Of a DNA stretch of 64,000 nt, positions 53,131 through 62,186 are shown one piece after another; within the stretch, counting starts at the first letter, position 1, and the number at the start of each line of letters is the position of its first letter. Origin of the DNA: Cnuibacter physcomitrellae (GTDB lineage: Bacteria; Actinomycetota; Actinomycetes; Actinomycetales; Microbacteriaceae). The stretch lies in NCBI RefSeq assembly GCF_014640535.1, contig NZ_BMHD01000001.1, positions 1,428,214 to 1,492,213 of the forward strand, given 5' to 3'. The notes beneath the pieces were generated by a model. The model was not told where the DNA came from, searched no databases, and worked only from the letters and a program-made list of their open reading frames with translations. Position numbers and translations under genes: made by a program.

Positions 53131-54483
53131 ATGCAGACGGTGCTGAGGAGCGGGCGACCGCTGCGGCTCGACGACATCGAGGACGCCGCCGACGCCCACG
53201 AGCTCGCCCTCCGCACCGCAGGGGTGTCCCGAGGTGCCCTGATCGCGACGGCGATGCGCAGCGGAGCGGAGCACCTCGCCCTCCACCGGGCGTTGCGTCG
53301 GATCGGCGCGGCGCTGGCCCCGCTGTCGCCCGCCCTCCCCCCGGCGCTGCTCTCCTCCGCCGTCGATGCGCTCAGGCCCTCGCTGCTCCTGGTCGAGTCC
53401 GCGGCCCGCGACTCCACGACGAGCGGCACCCCGGTCGGCTCCCTCGGCGGCCCGTTCCCCGCCGCCGCCACCGCGACCCGCCCTCTCCCCGACGGAGCCG
53501 AGTTCGTCTTCCTCACGTCGGGCACGACCGCCGACCCCAAGGCCGTCGTCCTCGACGGTCGCGCCGTGGCCGCCACGGATGCGGCCCTGCTGTCCCGCTT
53601 CCCTCTCGACTCATCCGACACCGTGCTCTCCGTGATGCCACAGCACCACACCGGGGGCTGGACGGTCTTCCCGCTCGCCGCGCTCGAGTCCGGCGCCCGC
53701 CTGATCGTGAGGGATCGGTTCGACCCGACGGCCGCGCGCGAGGCTCTCGTCGAGCACGGCGTGACCGCGATGATGGGCGTCCCGACGCACTGGTCGCGTC
53801 TCCTCGCGGTGCTCAGACCCGGCGAGGCGCCCTTTCCCGCGCTCCGGCACGCGGTGGTGGGCGGCGCCCCCGTGCCGCCGGATCTGGTCGCGCGGGCGGC
53901 GTGCCACGGCATCCGCCTGATCGAGGGCTACGGCCTGACCGAGGCGGGGCCCAACGTGGCCGCCGCCCGGGTTCCCGGCGGCCCGCTCCATCCCTACGAC
54001 GGCGTCACGGTGAGGCTCGCGGACGACGGCGAGGTCCTCGTCTCGTCGCCCTCGCTCGCGGCCGGCTACCTCGACGATGAGGCGGCCACGCGCGACACGT
54101 TCCGCGGCGGATGGCTGCACACCGGTGACCTCGCCGAGGAGCGGGCGGGCGGCGGGTTCTCGATCGTGGGCCGGATCGACGACGTGTTCTCCACGGGCGG
54201 CGAGAGCGTCGTCCCCGCGTCCGTCGAGCGCGCGATGCTGCGACTGCCCGGTGTCCTCGAGGCCGCCGTCATCGGTGTGCCCGATCCCGACCTCGGGTCC
54301 GTCGGCGCGGCCTTCGTGGTCGCCGCGCACGGCGCGGAGCCCTCGCTCGCGACCGTCCGGGCCCGGCTCGCCGACGAGCTCCCCCGGCACGCTCTCCCCG
54401 CTCGGCTCCACGTCGTGCCGTCCCTGCCGCGGACGCCGGTGGGCAAGGTCGACCGCCGGGCGCTGAGGGAGGATCGACGATGA
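53131..54483 (+). CDS. AMP-dependent acyl-CoA synthetase (ANL superfamily, MenE-like length)
   Basis: The 450-residue protein has the ANL core motifs: FLTSGTTADPKAVVLDGRA (A3), PQHHTGG, GYGLTEAGPN (A5), GWLHTGDLAE (A7), GRIDDVFSTGGESV (A8), and the catalytic lysine in RTPVGKVDRRALR (A10). It is shorter than usual (500-550), close to MenE-type ligases. It activates a carboxylic acid as acyl-AMP and then acyl-CoA. The TetR gene overlaps its end by four bases. The operon suggests a short-chain hydroxy or keto acid substrate. Confidence 0.87.
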   Translation: MQTVLRSGRPLRLDDIEDAADAHELALRTAGVSRGALIATAMRSGAEHLALHRALRRIGAALAPLSPALPPALLSSAVDALRPSLLLVESAARDSTTSGTPVGSLGGPFPAAATATRPLPDGAEFVFLTSGTTADPKAVVLDGRAVAATDAALLSRFPLDSSDTVLSVMPQHHTGGWTVFPLAALESGARLIVRDRFDPTAAREALVEHGVTAMMGVPTHWSRLLAVLRPGEAPFPALRHAVVGGAPVPPDLVARAACHGIRLIEGYGLTEAGPNVAAARVPGGPLHPYDGVTVRLADDGEVLVSSPSLAAGYLDDEAATRDTFRGGWLHTGDLAEERAGGGFSIVGRIDDVFSTGGESVVPASVERAMLRLPGVLEAAVIGVPDPDLGSVGAAFVVAAHGAEPSLATVRARLADELPRHALPARLHVVPSLPRTPVGKVDRRALREDRR

Positions 54484-55115
54484 CCTCGGCACCGCGCACG
54501 GCCCGAGGCGCCAGGACGCGCGCCGCCCTCCTCGAGGCGGCCGAGCACGTCTTCGCCGAGCTCGGCTACGCCGACGCCAGTGTCGTCCGGATCACCGAGC
54601 GCGCGGGCGTCGCGCAGGGCACGTTCTACCTCTACTTCGACAGCAAGCTCGACCTCTTCGACGAGCTCGTCGACGACCTCAACCGCCGGGTCCGCCGCGC
54701 CATGAGCGAGGCGTCCGCGGCGGCACCCGACCGCCTGTCGGCGGAGCGTGCCGGGTTCCGTGCCTTCTTCGCCTTCACCGCCGAGCATCCGGCCCTGTAC
54801 CGGATCATCAGGGCGGCCGAGTTCGTCTCGCCCCGGGCCCTGCATCGGCACTACGACCGCATCGTCGAGGGCTACGCCGAGGGTCTGGCCGAGGCGCAGC
54901 GCCACGGCGAGGTGCGCCCCGACCTCGACCCGGACGTCGCGGCGTGGGCCCTCATGGGCATCGGTGAGCTGGTCGGGATGCGCTGGGTGCTCTGGGAGAG
55001 GGATGCGGAGGGCGGGGTCCCCGACCACGTCCTCGACCAGGTGGCCCTGCTGGTCGACGGCGCGATCGGGCGCCGGACGGCACCGGCGACGACGAGAGAG
55101 GAGAACGGATCATGA
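54480..55115 (+). CDS. TetR-family transcriptional regulator
   Basis: The 211-residue protein has a TetR helix-turn-helix (TRAALLEAAEHVFAELGY, then ITERAGVAQGTFYLYFDSKL) and a helical ligand domain. Its ATG overlaps the ligase stop, and its stop overlaps the dehydrogenase start, so it is embedded in the operon it probably controls. The ligand is likely an acyl-CoA or acid from the pathway. Confidence 0.92.
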   Translation: MTSAPRTARGARTRAALLEAAEHVFAELGYADASVVRITERAGVAQGTFYLYFDSKLDLFDELVDDLNRRVRRAMSEASAAAPDRLSAERAGFRAFFAFTAEHPALYRIIRAAEFVSPRALHRHYDRIVEGYAEGLAEAQRHGEVRPDLDPDVAAWALMGIGELVGMRWVLWERDAEGGVPDHVLDQVALLVDGAIGRRTAPATTREENGS

Positions 55116-55858
55116 GCGATCTATCAGGACGCCGAGCCCTGGTCACGGGCGGCGCGAGCGGCATCGGGCGGGCCTGCGCGACCGCGCTGGCGGAGGCGGG
55201 GGCGCACGTCGTCGTCGCGGACCTGGACGGCACCGCCGCGGCCGCCGTCGCCGAGGAGATCGGGGGCGAGTCGTGGGAGGTCGACCTCTCGGCGACGAGG
55301 GACCTCGACGACCTCACGCTCGACGTCGACGTGCTCGTCAACAACGCCGGGATCCAGCGGGTGGCGCCCCTCCACGAGTTCGAGCCCGACGTCTTCCGCC
55401 GGATCATGGCGATCATGGTCGAGGCCCCGTTCCTCCTCGTCCGTGCGGCCCTCCCCGGCATGTACCGCCGGGGATGGGGTCGCGTCGTCAACATCTCGTC
55501 CGCGCACGGGCTGCGGGCCTCGGCCTTCAAGTCCGCGTACGTCACCGCCAAGCACGGTCTCGAGGGGCTCTCGAAGACGATCGCGCTCGAGGGCGGCCCG
55601 CACGGCGTGACGAGCAACTGCGTCAACCCGGCCTACGTCCGCACTCCCCTCATGGAGAAGCAGATCGCCGATCAGGCCGCGCACCACGGCATCCCCGAGG
55701 ACGAGGTGATCGAACGGGTCATGCTCGCGGAGCAGGCGATCAAGCGGCTCGTCGAGCCCGACGAGGTGGCCTCCCTGGTGACGTGGCTCTGCAGCGACCA
55801 CGCCCGCTCCGTGACCGGGGCCTCGTACACGATCGACGGCGGATGGACGGCGCGATGA
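55112..55858 (+). CDS. 3-hydroxybutyrate dehydrogenase-like SDR
   Basis: The 248-residue protein is a classical short-chain dehydrogenase: TGGASGIG cofactor motif (13-20), NNAG, Ser in NISSAHG, and YVTAK (active-site Tyr/Lys). The sequence VNPAYVRTPLMEKQI and the Q/H pattern match 3-hydroxybutyrate dehydrogenases, which oxidise 3-hydroxybutyrate to acetoacetate with NAD. It is coupled to genes on both sides. Confidence 0.85.
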   Translation: MSDLSGRRALVTGGASGIGRACATALAEAGAHVVVADLDGTAAAAVAEEIGGESWEVDLSATRDLDDLTLDVDVLVNNAGIQRVAPLHEFEPDVFRRIMAIMVEAPFLLVRAALPGMYRRGWGRVVNISSAHGLRASAFKSAYVTAKHGLEGLSKTIALEGGPHGVTSNCVNPAYVRTPLMEKQIADQAAHHGIPEDEVIERVMLAEQAIKRLVEPDEVASLVTWLCSDHARSVTGASYTIDGGWTAR

Positions 55859-56742
55859 GGTCTCCGCGACGATCCTCGGTCGAGGTCGACGGAGGCTCGC
55901 TCGCCGTCCACGAGTGGCCGGGGAACGGGCCGGATGCGGTGGTCGCCGTGCACGGCATCACCGCGAACCACGCGGCGTTCCACGCCCTCGCGGAGGCGCT
56001 CCCGGACGTCAGGCTGATCGCCCCCGACCTGCGCGGACGCGGGTCGAGCCGGGCGCTGCCCGGCCCGTACACTCTCGACCAGCACGCCGAGGACGTCCTC
56101 GCCGTGATCACCGCGGCATCCGCCGCTCCCGTGACGCTCGTCGGCCACTCCATGGGCGCCTTCGTCGCCGTCCTCGCCGCGGCCAGGCGACCCGATCTGG
56201 TGCGCAGCCTCGTCCTCGTCGACGGCGGGCTCCCCTTCCCTCCCGGCCCGGGAAGCGAGGAGGAGCGGGTGCAGGCGACGCTCGGGCCCGCCCTGGCGCG
56301 ACTCGACATGACGTTCTCCGATCGCGAGGCGTACCACGACTTCTGGCGCACGCATCCCGCGTTCGCCGGTTCCTGGAGCGACGCGATCGCGGCCTACGCC
56401 GATGCCGACCTGGTCGGGGAGGGGCCGGACCTCCGGCCGGGCTCGAACCCCGAGGCCATCGCCGTGAGCGCTCGTGAGCTGCTGGGCCATGCCGGGCACG
56501 CCTCCGCCCTGCGATCCCTGGCGGAGCAGCCCGTCACGTTCATCCGGGCACCCCGTGGCCTCCTGGACCAGCCGGAGGCGCTGTACTCCCCCGACGTCGT
56601 GGACGCCTGGCGGCGCGAGCTCCCCGGGTGGCGGATCGTCGAGGCCGACGACGCCAACCACTACACCGTCGTCATGGCTCCCGCGGGCGCCGCCCTCGTC
56701 GCTCGCGTCGTCCGAGACGCCCCGATCCCCACCGCATCCTGA
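55855..56742 (+). CDS. Alpha/beta hydrolase (first of two in the operon)
   Basis: The 295-residue protein has an alpha/beta hydrolase fold with HGITANHAAFH (oxyanion), the nucleophile elbow GHSMG, and a late catalytic His in DDANHYTVV. No signal peptide is seen, so it is cytoplasmic. ATG 55855 overlaps the dehydrogenase stop by four bases. It probably hydrolyses an ester or lactone whose acid product the operon then processes. Confidence 0.87.
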   Translation: MRSPRRSSVEVDGGSLAVHEWPGNGPDAVVAVHGITANHAAFHALAEALPDVRLIAPDLRGRGSSRALPGPYTLDQHAEDVLAVITAASAAPVTLVGHSMGAFVAVLAAARRPDLVRSLVLVDGGLPFPPGPGSEEERVQATLGPALARLDMTFSDREAYHDFWRTHPAFAGSWSDAIAAYADADLVGEGPDLRPGSNPEAIAVSARELLGHAGHASALRSLAEQPVTFIRAPRGLLDQPEALYSPDVVDAWRRELPGWRIVEADDANHYTVVMAPAGAALVARVVRDAPIPTAS

Positions 56743-56782
56743 CCGCGTACCCGATCCCTTCACCGTCGAGAGGACATCGCCC

Positions 56783-57868
56783 ATGACCGTCGAGAACCCC
56801 GCCACGACCCCCGCCGAGCGCCTCCTGCCCGGCATCGTGCAGCACACCGTCGAGACGCCGAGGCTCCGCGCCGCCGTGCTCGAGCGCCCCGGCACCGGGA
56901 CCCCGGTGGTCTTCGTGCACGGCAACGTCTCGTCGTCGCTGTTCTGGCAGCCCGCCATGTTGGCCCTCGAGTCCGGGGTCCGCGCGGTGGCCGTCGACCT
57001 GCGGGGGTTCGGCGACAGCGAGACGCTGCCCGTCGACGCCACCCGGGGCCTCCGCGACTTCGCGGAGGACGTCGAGAGCGTGCTCGACACGCTCGGGATC
57101 GACGAGGCCCACCTCGTCGGCTGGAGCATGGGCGGCGGCGTGGCCATGCAGATGCTGCTCGACCGGCCGACGCTCGTCCGGTCGCTCACGCTCGTCTCCC
57201 CCGTGTCACCCTACGGGTTCGGGGCCACGAGGCTCGACGGGTCCCTGACGACGCCGGACGCCGCGGGCTCCGGCGGCGGCGGGGCCAACCCCGACTTCGT
57301 CGCCCGGCTCCAGGCCGGGGATCGCACCGCGGAGGCGCCGACGTCACCCCGGTCGGTGTTCCGGTCGTCCTACGTGCACGCCGCGTACCGGAGTCCTCTC
57401 GAGGACCTCTGGGTGGAGTCGATGCTCTCGACGTCGACGTCCGAGGGGAACTACCCCGGCGACTCGGTCGCCTCCGAGAACTGGCCCGGCTTCGCGCCCG
57501 GCCGCACCGGCGTGCTGAACACGATGGCGCCGCAGAACCTCGACCTCACCGGCATCGTCGACGTCGACCCGAAGCCGCGGATCGCGTGGGTGCACGGTCT
57601 CGACGACGCCATCGTGTCCGACACCTCCTTCTTCGACCTCAACCACCTCGGACAGCTCGGGGTCATCCCGGGCTGGCCCGGCGAGGAGGAGGCACCCGCG
57701 CAGCCGATGAAGGCGCAGATCCGCGCGGTGCTCGGGCGCTACGAGGCCGCGGGCGGCGAGGTCGTCGAGGAGGCGTGGGCCTCGTGCGGTCACTCCCCCC
57801 ACCTCGAGCACCCGGACGACTTCCGCCGCGTGCTCGAGGCCCAGCTCGCGGCGAGGCCCGTGGGCTGA
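56783..57868 (+). CDS. Alpha/beta hydrolase (second of two in the operon)
   Basis: The 361-residue protein has HGNVSSSLFWQP, the nucleophile elbow GWSMGGG, and a catalytic His in ASCGHSPHLEHP. A longer lid (about 145-250) distinguishes it from its neighbour, so the two are not a recent duplication. It starts 40 bp after the first hydrolase. Cytoplasmic esterase or lactonase activity is likely; the substrate is unknown. Confidence 0.87.
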   Translation: MTVENPATTPAERLLPGIVQHTVETPRLRAAVLERPGTGTPVVFVHGNVSSSLFWQPAMLALESGVRAVAVDLRGFGDSETLPVDATRGLRDFAEDVESVLDTLGIDEAHLVGWSMGGGVAMQMLLDRPTLVRSLTLVSPVSPYGFGATRLDGSLTTPDAAGSGGGGANPDFVARLQAGDRTAEAPTSPRSVFRSSYVHAAYRSPLEDLWVESMLSTSTSEGNYPGDSVASENWPGFAPGRTGVLNTMAPQNLDLTGIVDVDPKPRIAWVHGLDDAIVSDTSFFDLNHLGQLGVIPGWPGEEEAPAQPMKAQIRAVLGRYEAAGGEVVEEAWASCGHSPHLEHPDDFRRVLEAQLAARPVG

Positions 57869-57869
57869 G

Positions 57870-58985
57870 TCAGCTCGCGAGCGACCGGGCGAGGGCCACG
57901 CCCGCGGCGACCAGGTGCTCGCGGGGGCGGGCCAGCGCCTCCTCGGTGGAGCCGGCCAGGGCCGTGAGCGAGGCGTGCGCGTCGAACGCGGAGGCGTCGG
58001 CCGCGATCGCGCCGGCGACCAGCGCCGTCCTCGCCCCGGCCGCCTGTGCGAGGCCACGGACGTAGGCGGGCACCTTCCCGGCCTCGGACTGGCCGTCGTA
58101 CCGCCCCTCTCCCGTGATGACGACGTCCGCGTCGGCCACCGCATCCGGGAGCCCCAGCTCGGCCCCGACGGCGGCGGACCCGCGCTCGAGCTCCGCGCCC
58201 CACGCGAGGAGGCCGAAGCCGGTGCCTCCCGCGGCGCCCGCACCGGGCGTCGAGGGGTCGACGCCGGTCGCCTCCGCGAGCAGCTCGCCCCACCGGGCGA
58301 GGGCGGCCTCGGCCCGCGGCGCGTCGCCGTCGAGGATGCCCTTCTGACGGCCGAAGACCGCGACAGCGCCGAGCGGCCCGAGCAGCGGGTTGGTCACATC
58401 GGTGAGCACGCTCGCCCCCGCGGGCGGCAGCCCCGCGAGCCCCTCGAGGTCGACGGACGCCAGGAGCCCCAGCCCGCCCGCGCCGTCCGGGACGGGTCGG
58501 CCATCGGCATCCCGCAGCCTCGCGCCCAGCTCGGCGAGCGCACCGGCCCCGCCGTCGGTCGACGAGCTGCCGCCGATCGCGAGCGCGAGCCGATCGATCC
58601 CGGCCGCGAGCGCGGCGGCGATCGCCTGCCCGAAGCCGCGCGTGTGGGCGGTGAAGGGCCGGAGCGGATCGAGCAGGGTGATCCCGCTGGTGTTGGCCAG
58701 CTCGACGAGGCCCGTCAGCCGTCCGGCGGGGTCGCGGTAGAGGAGCCAGTCCGCCTCGACCGGTCGGTCGTCGGGGCCCGTGACGGTGACGCGCCGCCGC
58801 TCCGCGCCCTCGCGCGCGACGGCGAACGCGTCGACCGTCCCCTCGCCTCCGTCGGCCATGGGCCGCAGGAGGACGTCGTCGTCCGGACGGATCGTGCGCC
58901 AGCCCTCCTCGAGCGCTCGCGCGGCGTCCGCGGCGTCGATCGTGCCCTTGAAGGAGTCCGGTGCGATGACGATGCGTCGAGCCAC
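57870..58985 (-). CDS. Glycerate kinase (GlxK/GarK type)
   Basis: The 371-residue protein begins RIVIAPDSFKGT and contains PMADGGEGT, IGGSSSTDGG and ITGEGRYDGQS, the conserved blocks of type-1 glycerate kinases. These convert D-glycerate plus ATP to 2-phosphoglycerate. The start is GTG 58985. It diverges from a hydroxyacid dehydrogenase with only 36 bp between starts; together they would turn glyoxylate or hydroxypyruvate-derived glycerate into glycolysis intermediates. Confidence 0.93.
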   Translation of the reverse strand: MARRIVIAPDSFKGTIDAADAARALEEGWRTIRPDDDVLLRPMADGGEGTVDAFAVAREGAERRRVTVTGPDDRPVEADWLLYRDPAGRLTGLVELANTSGITLLDPLRPFTAHTRGFGQAIAAALAAGIDRLALAIGGSSSTDGGAGALAELGARLRDADGRPVPDGAGGLGLLASVDLEGLAGLPPAGASVLTDVTNPLLGPLGAVAVFGRQKGILDGDAPRAEAALARWGELLAEATGVDPSTPGAGAAGGTGFGLLAWGAELERGSAAVGAELGLPDAVADADVVITGEGRYDGQSEAGKVPAYVRGLAQAAGARTALVAGAIAADASAFDAHASLTALAGSTEEALARPREHLVAAGVALARSLAS

Positions 58986-59021
58986 TCGACCATCCAGCCA
59001 CGGATGCGCCACAGTAGCGGT

Positions 59022-59996
59022 ATGGACACACCGGAGACCCGCATCCACGTCAGCTTCGCCCTGCCCGGACCGGCGGCCGACGAGCTCGCCGCCTCGGGAC
59101 TGCTCGTCACCGCGTACACCGAGCAGACCGGGCAGCCGCGCGAGTCGCTGCTGGCCGACGCGGCCGGCGCGTCCGGGCTCATCACCCTGCTGAGCGACCG
59201 GGTCGACGCCGAGCTGCTGGATGCGGCGGGAGCCTCGCTGAAGGTGGTCGCGAACTTCGCGGTCGGGTACGACAACGTGGACGTGGCCGCGGCGACGGAG
59301 CGCGGCGTGATCGTGACGAACACCCCGGGAGTGCTCGACGAGGCCACCGCCGACCTCGCCATGGCGCTGCTGCTCGACCTGTCGAGGCGAGTGAGCGAGG
59401 CGGATCGGTTCCTCCGGACGGGGGCTGAATGGCGGTGGGAGCCGGACCTCTTCCTCGGACTGGACGTCAGCGCCGGCGCGACGCTCGGCATCGTGGGGCT
59501 GGGGCGCATCGGGATGGCCGTGGCCACTCGGGCGGCGGCCTTCGGGATGCGGATCGTCGCGACGGGCTCCCGGGCCTCCTCCCCCGAGGCGGCGGCCCTC
59601 GGGGTGCGACCGGTCTCCTTCGAGGAGCTGCTCGCCGAGAGCGATGCGATCTCGATCCACTGCCCGCTCACGCCGGCGACCCGCCACCTCTTCGGCCCGG
59701 CGCAGTTCGCGGCGATGAAACCGGGCGCCCTCCTCGTCAACACCGCGCGCGGACCCATCGTGGACGAGCTCGCGCTGCTCGAGGCGCTCGAGGACGGTCG
59801 ACTCGGGGGCGCGGCGCTCGACGTGTTCGAGTGGGAGCCGCACGTCACCCCGGGCCTGCTGACCCTGCCGAACGTCGTGGCCGTGCCGCACATCGGGAGC
59901 GCGGGCGGCGCCACACGCGCGAACATGGGCCTCCTGGCCGTGCGGAACGCGGTCGCCGTCGTCGGGGGCGGGCAGGCGCTGACCCCCGTCGGCTGA
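59022..59996 (+). CDS. D-2-hydroxyacid dehydrogenase, glyoxylate/hydroxypyruvate reductase type
   Basis: The 324-residue protein has a Rossmann motif GIVGLGRIGMAVA and the catalytic trio Arg in NTARGPIVDE, Glu in DVFEWEP, and His in VPHIGSAGG. It reduces 2-oxoacids with NAD(P)H; the genomic pairing with glycerate kinase favours hydroxypyruvate or glyoxylate. The start ATG 59022 follows the shared divergent promoter region. Confidence 0.9.
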   Translation: MDTPETRIHVSFALPGPAADELAASGLLVTAYTEQTGQPRESLLADAAGASGLITLLSDRVDAELLDAAGASLKVVANFAVGYDNVDVAAATERGVIVTNTPGVLDEATADLAMALLLDLSRRVSEADRFLRTGAEWRWEPDLFLGLDVSAGATLGIVGLGRIGMAVATRAAAFGMRIVATGSRASSPEAAALGVRPVSFEELLAESDAISIHCPLTPATRHLFGPAQFAAMKPGALLVNTARGPIVDELALLEALEDGRLGGAALDVFEWEPHVTPGLLTLPNVVAVPHIGSAGGATRANMGLLAVRNAVAVVGGGQALTPVG

Positions 59997-60110
59997 GGCG
60001 CGGTCAAGGGGACCGTCGGGGTCACCGACAGGGGTGGTCTCCGCCGGACGTCGAGCGTAGGTTCACCCCCGAGGCGGGTGAGTGCCCGCCGTCCGGAAGG
60101 AGCATCGCTC

Positions 60111-60437
60111 ATGGAACGGGGAAACACCACCCACGGCGCACGCGTCGACGACGAGCTCGAGAAGGAGGACCGCGCCTTCGTGCAGGGACATCCCTCCCCC
60201 AGTCATGTGGAGGAGTTCAGGCAGACGGAGGGCTTTCCCGACGACACGGATCCCGAGGAGGTCGACGAGGCCGCGGGGATGTCGGGCGCGCTCGTCGACG
60301 ATGAGGTCGTCTTCGAGACCAGGACCGGTGACGACGACGTCGACGACCTCGACGGCGAGATCGTCGCTGCGGGGTCGACCGAGGAGACGCCGCTGAGCGA
60401 GACGATCGGCGAGGAGACCGACGATGGCGGCCGCTGA
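60111..60437 (+). CDS. Acidic hypothetical protein, coupled to the Balon-like gene
   Basis: The 108-residue protein is strongly acidic and probably disordered, with clusters such as DDTDPEEVDEAAG and DDDVDDLDGE. ATG 60111 has GGAAGGAG eight bases upstream. It overlaps the next gene by 14 bases, so the two are translationally coupled. Function is unknown; a partner role in ribosome hibernation is a guess from context. Confidence 0.75.
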   Translation: MERGNTTHGARVDDELEKEDRAFVQGHPSPSHVEEFRQTEGFPDDTDPEEVDEAAGMSGALVDDEVVFETRTGDDDVDDLDGEIVAAGSTEETPLSETIGEETDDGGR

Positions 60438-61617
60438 GTCGGCGCTCGCGCGGGAGCTCGAGCAGCTCGGCGGATGGACGACGGTCTACACCGACCTCTC
60501 CGTCGACACCGGGGATCCCAGCCGCACCGAGGCGCTCCGTCGCCGCGCCGTGGTCGACGGCGTCCGTCAGGCGGGCGCCCCGGAAGCGGACGTCGCCGCT
60601 GTCGAGGCTCTGCTCGCGGAGCCGACCCACCTGCCGAGCCCGACGACGCTCTTCGCCCTCGTGCGCGAGGGCCAGGTCGTCGTGCGGCAGGTCGTCGAGG
60701 AGGCCGCGGTCCGACCCGACGTGCACACGTACGGACCGGTCCCCGACCTGGTGCCGCTGCTGGCCCACCTCGCCCACGCCGCGACGTACGTGCTGGTCGA
60801 GGCGGAGCGGGGGACCGCCTCCGTCACCCTGCGCCGCCTCGGCGACGCCGCTCCGGAGCAGTCGGAGACGATCGAGGGCCGGCAGGAGGACCTCACGAAG
60901 GTCCGCGCGGGCGGATGGTCGGAGATCGACTATCAGCACCGCACCGAGGAGATCTGGAAGCAGAACGAGACGGAGGTCGCCTCGTTCGTCGACCGGCTCG
61001 TGCTCGATCGTCGGCCCGACCTCGTCATCGTCTCGGGTGACGTGCGCGCCAGGGAGCTCCTGGTCGACGCGCTCTCGAAGGAGTCCCGCGCCCTCCTGAC
61101 CCAGATCGACGAGAACGCCGGCGCCCCCGGGGCGTCGCAGCAGACCCTCGCGGCGGGCGTGGCGCGGGCCGTGGCCGCTCTCGCCGAGAGCCGTCGCGCG
61201 AGTGCACTCGAGCGCCTGCGGCAGTTCGACGGCGAGGCGGACGGCCGCGCCGCCGTCGGTCTGGGCGCGACGGTCTCCGCCCTCCAGCAGGCGCAGGTCG
61301 AGACGCTGCTCGTCGACTCCCGCGTGCTCGAGGGCCGCACGGTCCTCGCCCTCGGCGAGGCTCCCTGGGTCGCGACCGCGTCGGATGCGCTGAGCGAGGG
61401 TGTCGAGCCCGTCACGGTCGGCGCCGCGCAGGCGCTCCTCCGTGCCGCACTAATGACCGACGCGGAGGTGGTCTTCGCCGACGTGCCCGTCACGTCCGAC
61501 GAGGTGCTCGAGATCGGGACGAACCCCGAGACCGACCCGGCCGCCGATCCGCTGCCCGCTCACGCGGACGGCGTGGCGGCGGTGCTCCGCTGGTCGTCCG
61601 AGCCGACGCATCCGTGA
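60424..61617 (+). CDS. aeRF1-family protein, Rv2629/Balon-like ribosome hibernation factor
   Basis: The 397-residue protein matches from memory the mycobacterial protein Rv2629. The shared stretch is AGGWSEIDYQHRTEE (162-176), which in Rv2629 reads AGWNGYGDFQHTTEE. The fold family includes eukaryotic release factor eRF1 and Pelota; the catalytic GGQ loop of eRF1 is absent here. Balon and mycobacterial relatives bind the ribosomal A site with EF-Tu during dormancy. Three domains are expected: N-terminal (1-130), central (135-255) and C-terminal (270-390). It is coupled to the acidic gene upstream; a ChaB-domain gene follows. Confidence 0.82.
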   Translation: MAAAESALARELEQLGGWTTVYTDLSVDTGDPSRTEALRRRAVVDGVRQAGAPEADVAAVEALLAEPTHLPSPTTLFALVREGQVVVRQVVEEAAVRPDVHTYGPVPDLVPLLAHLAHAATYVLVEAERGTASVTLRRLGDAAPEQSETIEGRQEDLTKVRAGGWSEIDYQHRTEEIWKQNETEVASFVDRLVLDRRPDLVIVSGDVRARELLVDALSKESRALLTQIDENAGAPGASQQTLAAGVARAVAALAESRRASALERLRQFDGEADGRAAVGLGATVSALQQAQVETLLVDSRVLEGRTVLALGEAPWVATASDALSEGVEPVTVGAAQALLRAALMTDAEVVFADVPVTSDEVLEIGTNPETDPAADPLPAHADGVAAVLRWSSEPTHP

Positions 61618-61662
61618 TGCGCATCCGGTCCATCACCGTCTGAACCATCGAGAGGAGCGGAC

Positions 61663-62064
61663 ATGCCCGCCCGTGACGAGATCCCGTCGACGCTGAAGCG
61701 CTCGCCGAAGCACGCGCAGGAGATCTTCGAGAAGACCCTCGACTCCGCGAGGGAGACCTACGACGGCGACGGCGAGCGAGCCCGTCGCACGGCCTTCGCC
61801 GCCGTCAAGCACGAGTACGAGAAGGTCGGCGACCACTGGGAGGAGAAAGAGTCCTCCGGCCCGAGCGATCGGAAGGCGGCGGGCGGTGTCGACTCGCCCG
61901 GCCGCACGGAGGAGGGCGTCGATGCCAACGCCACGAAGGAGCACCTGCTCCAGGTGGCTCGGCGGCTCGACGTCCACGGTCGCTCGACGATGACGAAGGA
62001 CGAGCTCGTCGAGGCCATCAAGAAGGCCAACCGCCGCGAGACCGCCCGCGCCCGCCGCTCCTAG
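61663..62064 (+). CDS. ChaB-domain protein with C-terminal Rho-N/SAP-like domain
   Basis: The 133-residue protein starts with a ChaB domain (about 5-60: IPSTLKRSPKHAQEIFEKTL, then AAVKHEYEKVGDHW). The last 45 residues (TKEHLLQVARRLDVHGRSTM, then TKDELVEAIKKAN) look like a Rho N-terminal or SAP-type nucleic-acid-binding motif. Such fusions are common in actinobacteria and are often stress-linked. ATG 61663 follows AGAGGAG. Confidence 0.85.
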   Translation: MPARDEIPSTLKRSPKHAQEIFEKTLDSARETYDGDGERARRTAFAAVKHEYEKVGDHWEEKESSGPSDRKAAGGVDSPGRTEEGVDANATKEHLLQVARRLDVHGRSTMTKDELVEAIKKANRRETARARRS

Positions 62065-62113
62065 CCCGCCTCACTGCTCACTGCTCGTCGCTCGCCGCTC
62101 GTCGCTCTGCCCG

Positions 62114-62171
62114 TCGACTGCTCACTTTCGGCGCCATCCCTCGGGATCAGGCGCGGAAGGTGAGCAGTCGA
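62114..62171. terminator. 12-bp inverted repeat between convergent genes
   Basis: TCGACTGCTCAC (62114-62125) and GTGAGCAGTCGA (62160-62171) are exact reverse complements 34 bases apart, between the ChaB-domain gene and the Cys-rich gene. It may terminate both or belong to the palindromic repeats. Short CTGCTC/TCGCTC repeats lie before it at 62065-62110. Confidence 0.5.
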
Positions 62172-62186
62172 GGGACGACGGCTCGA

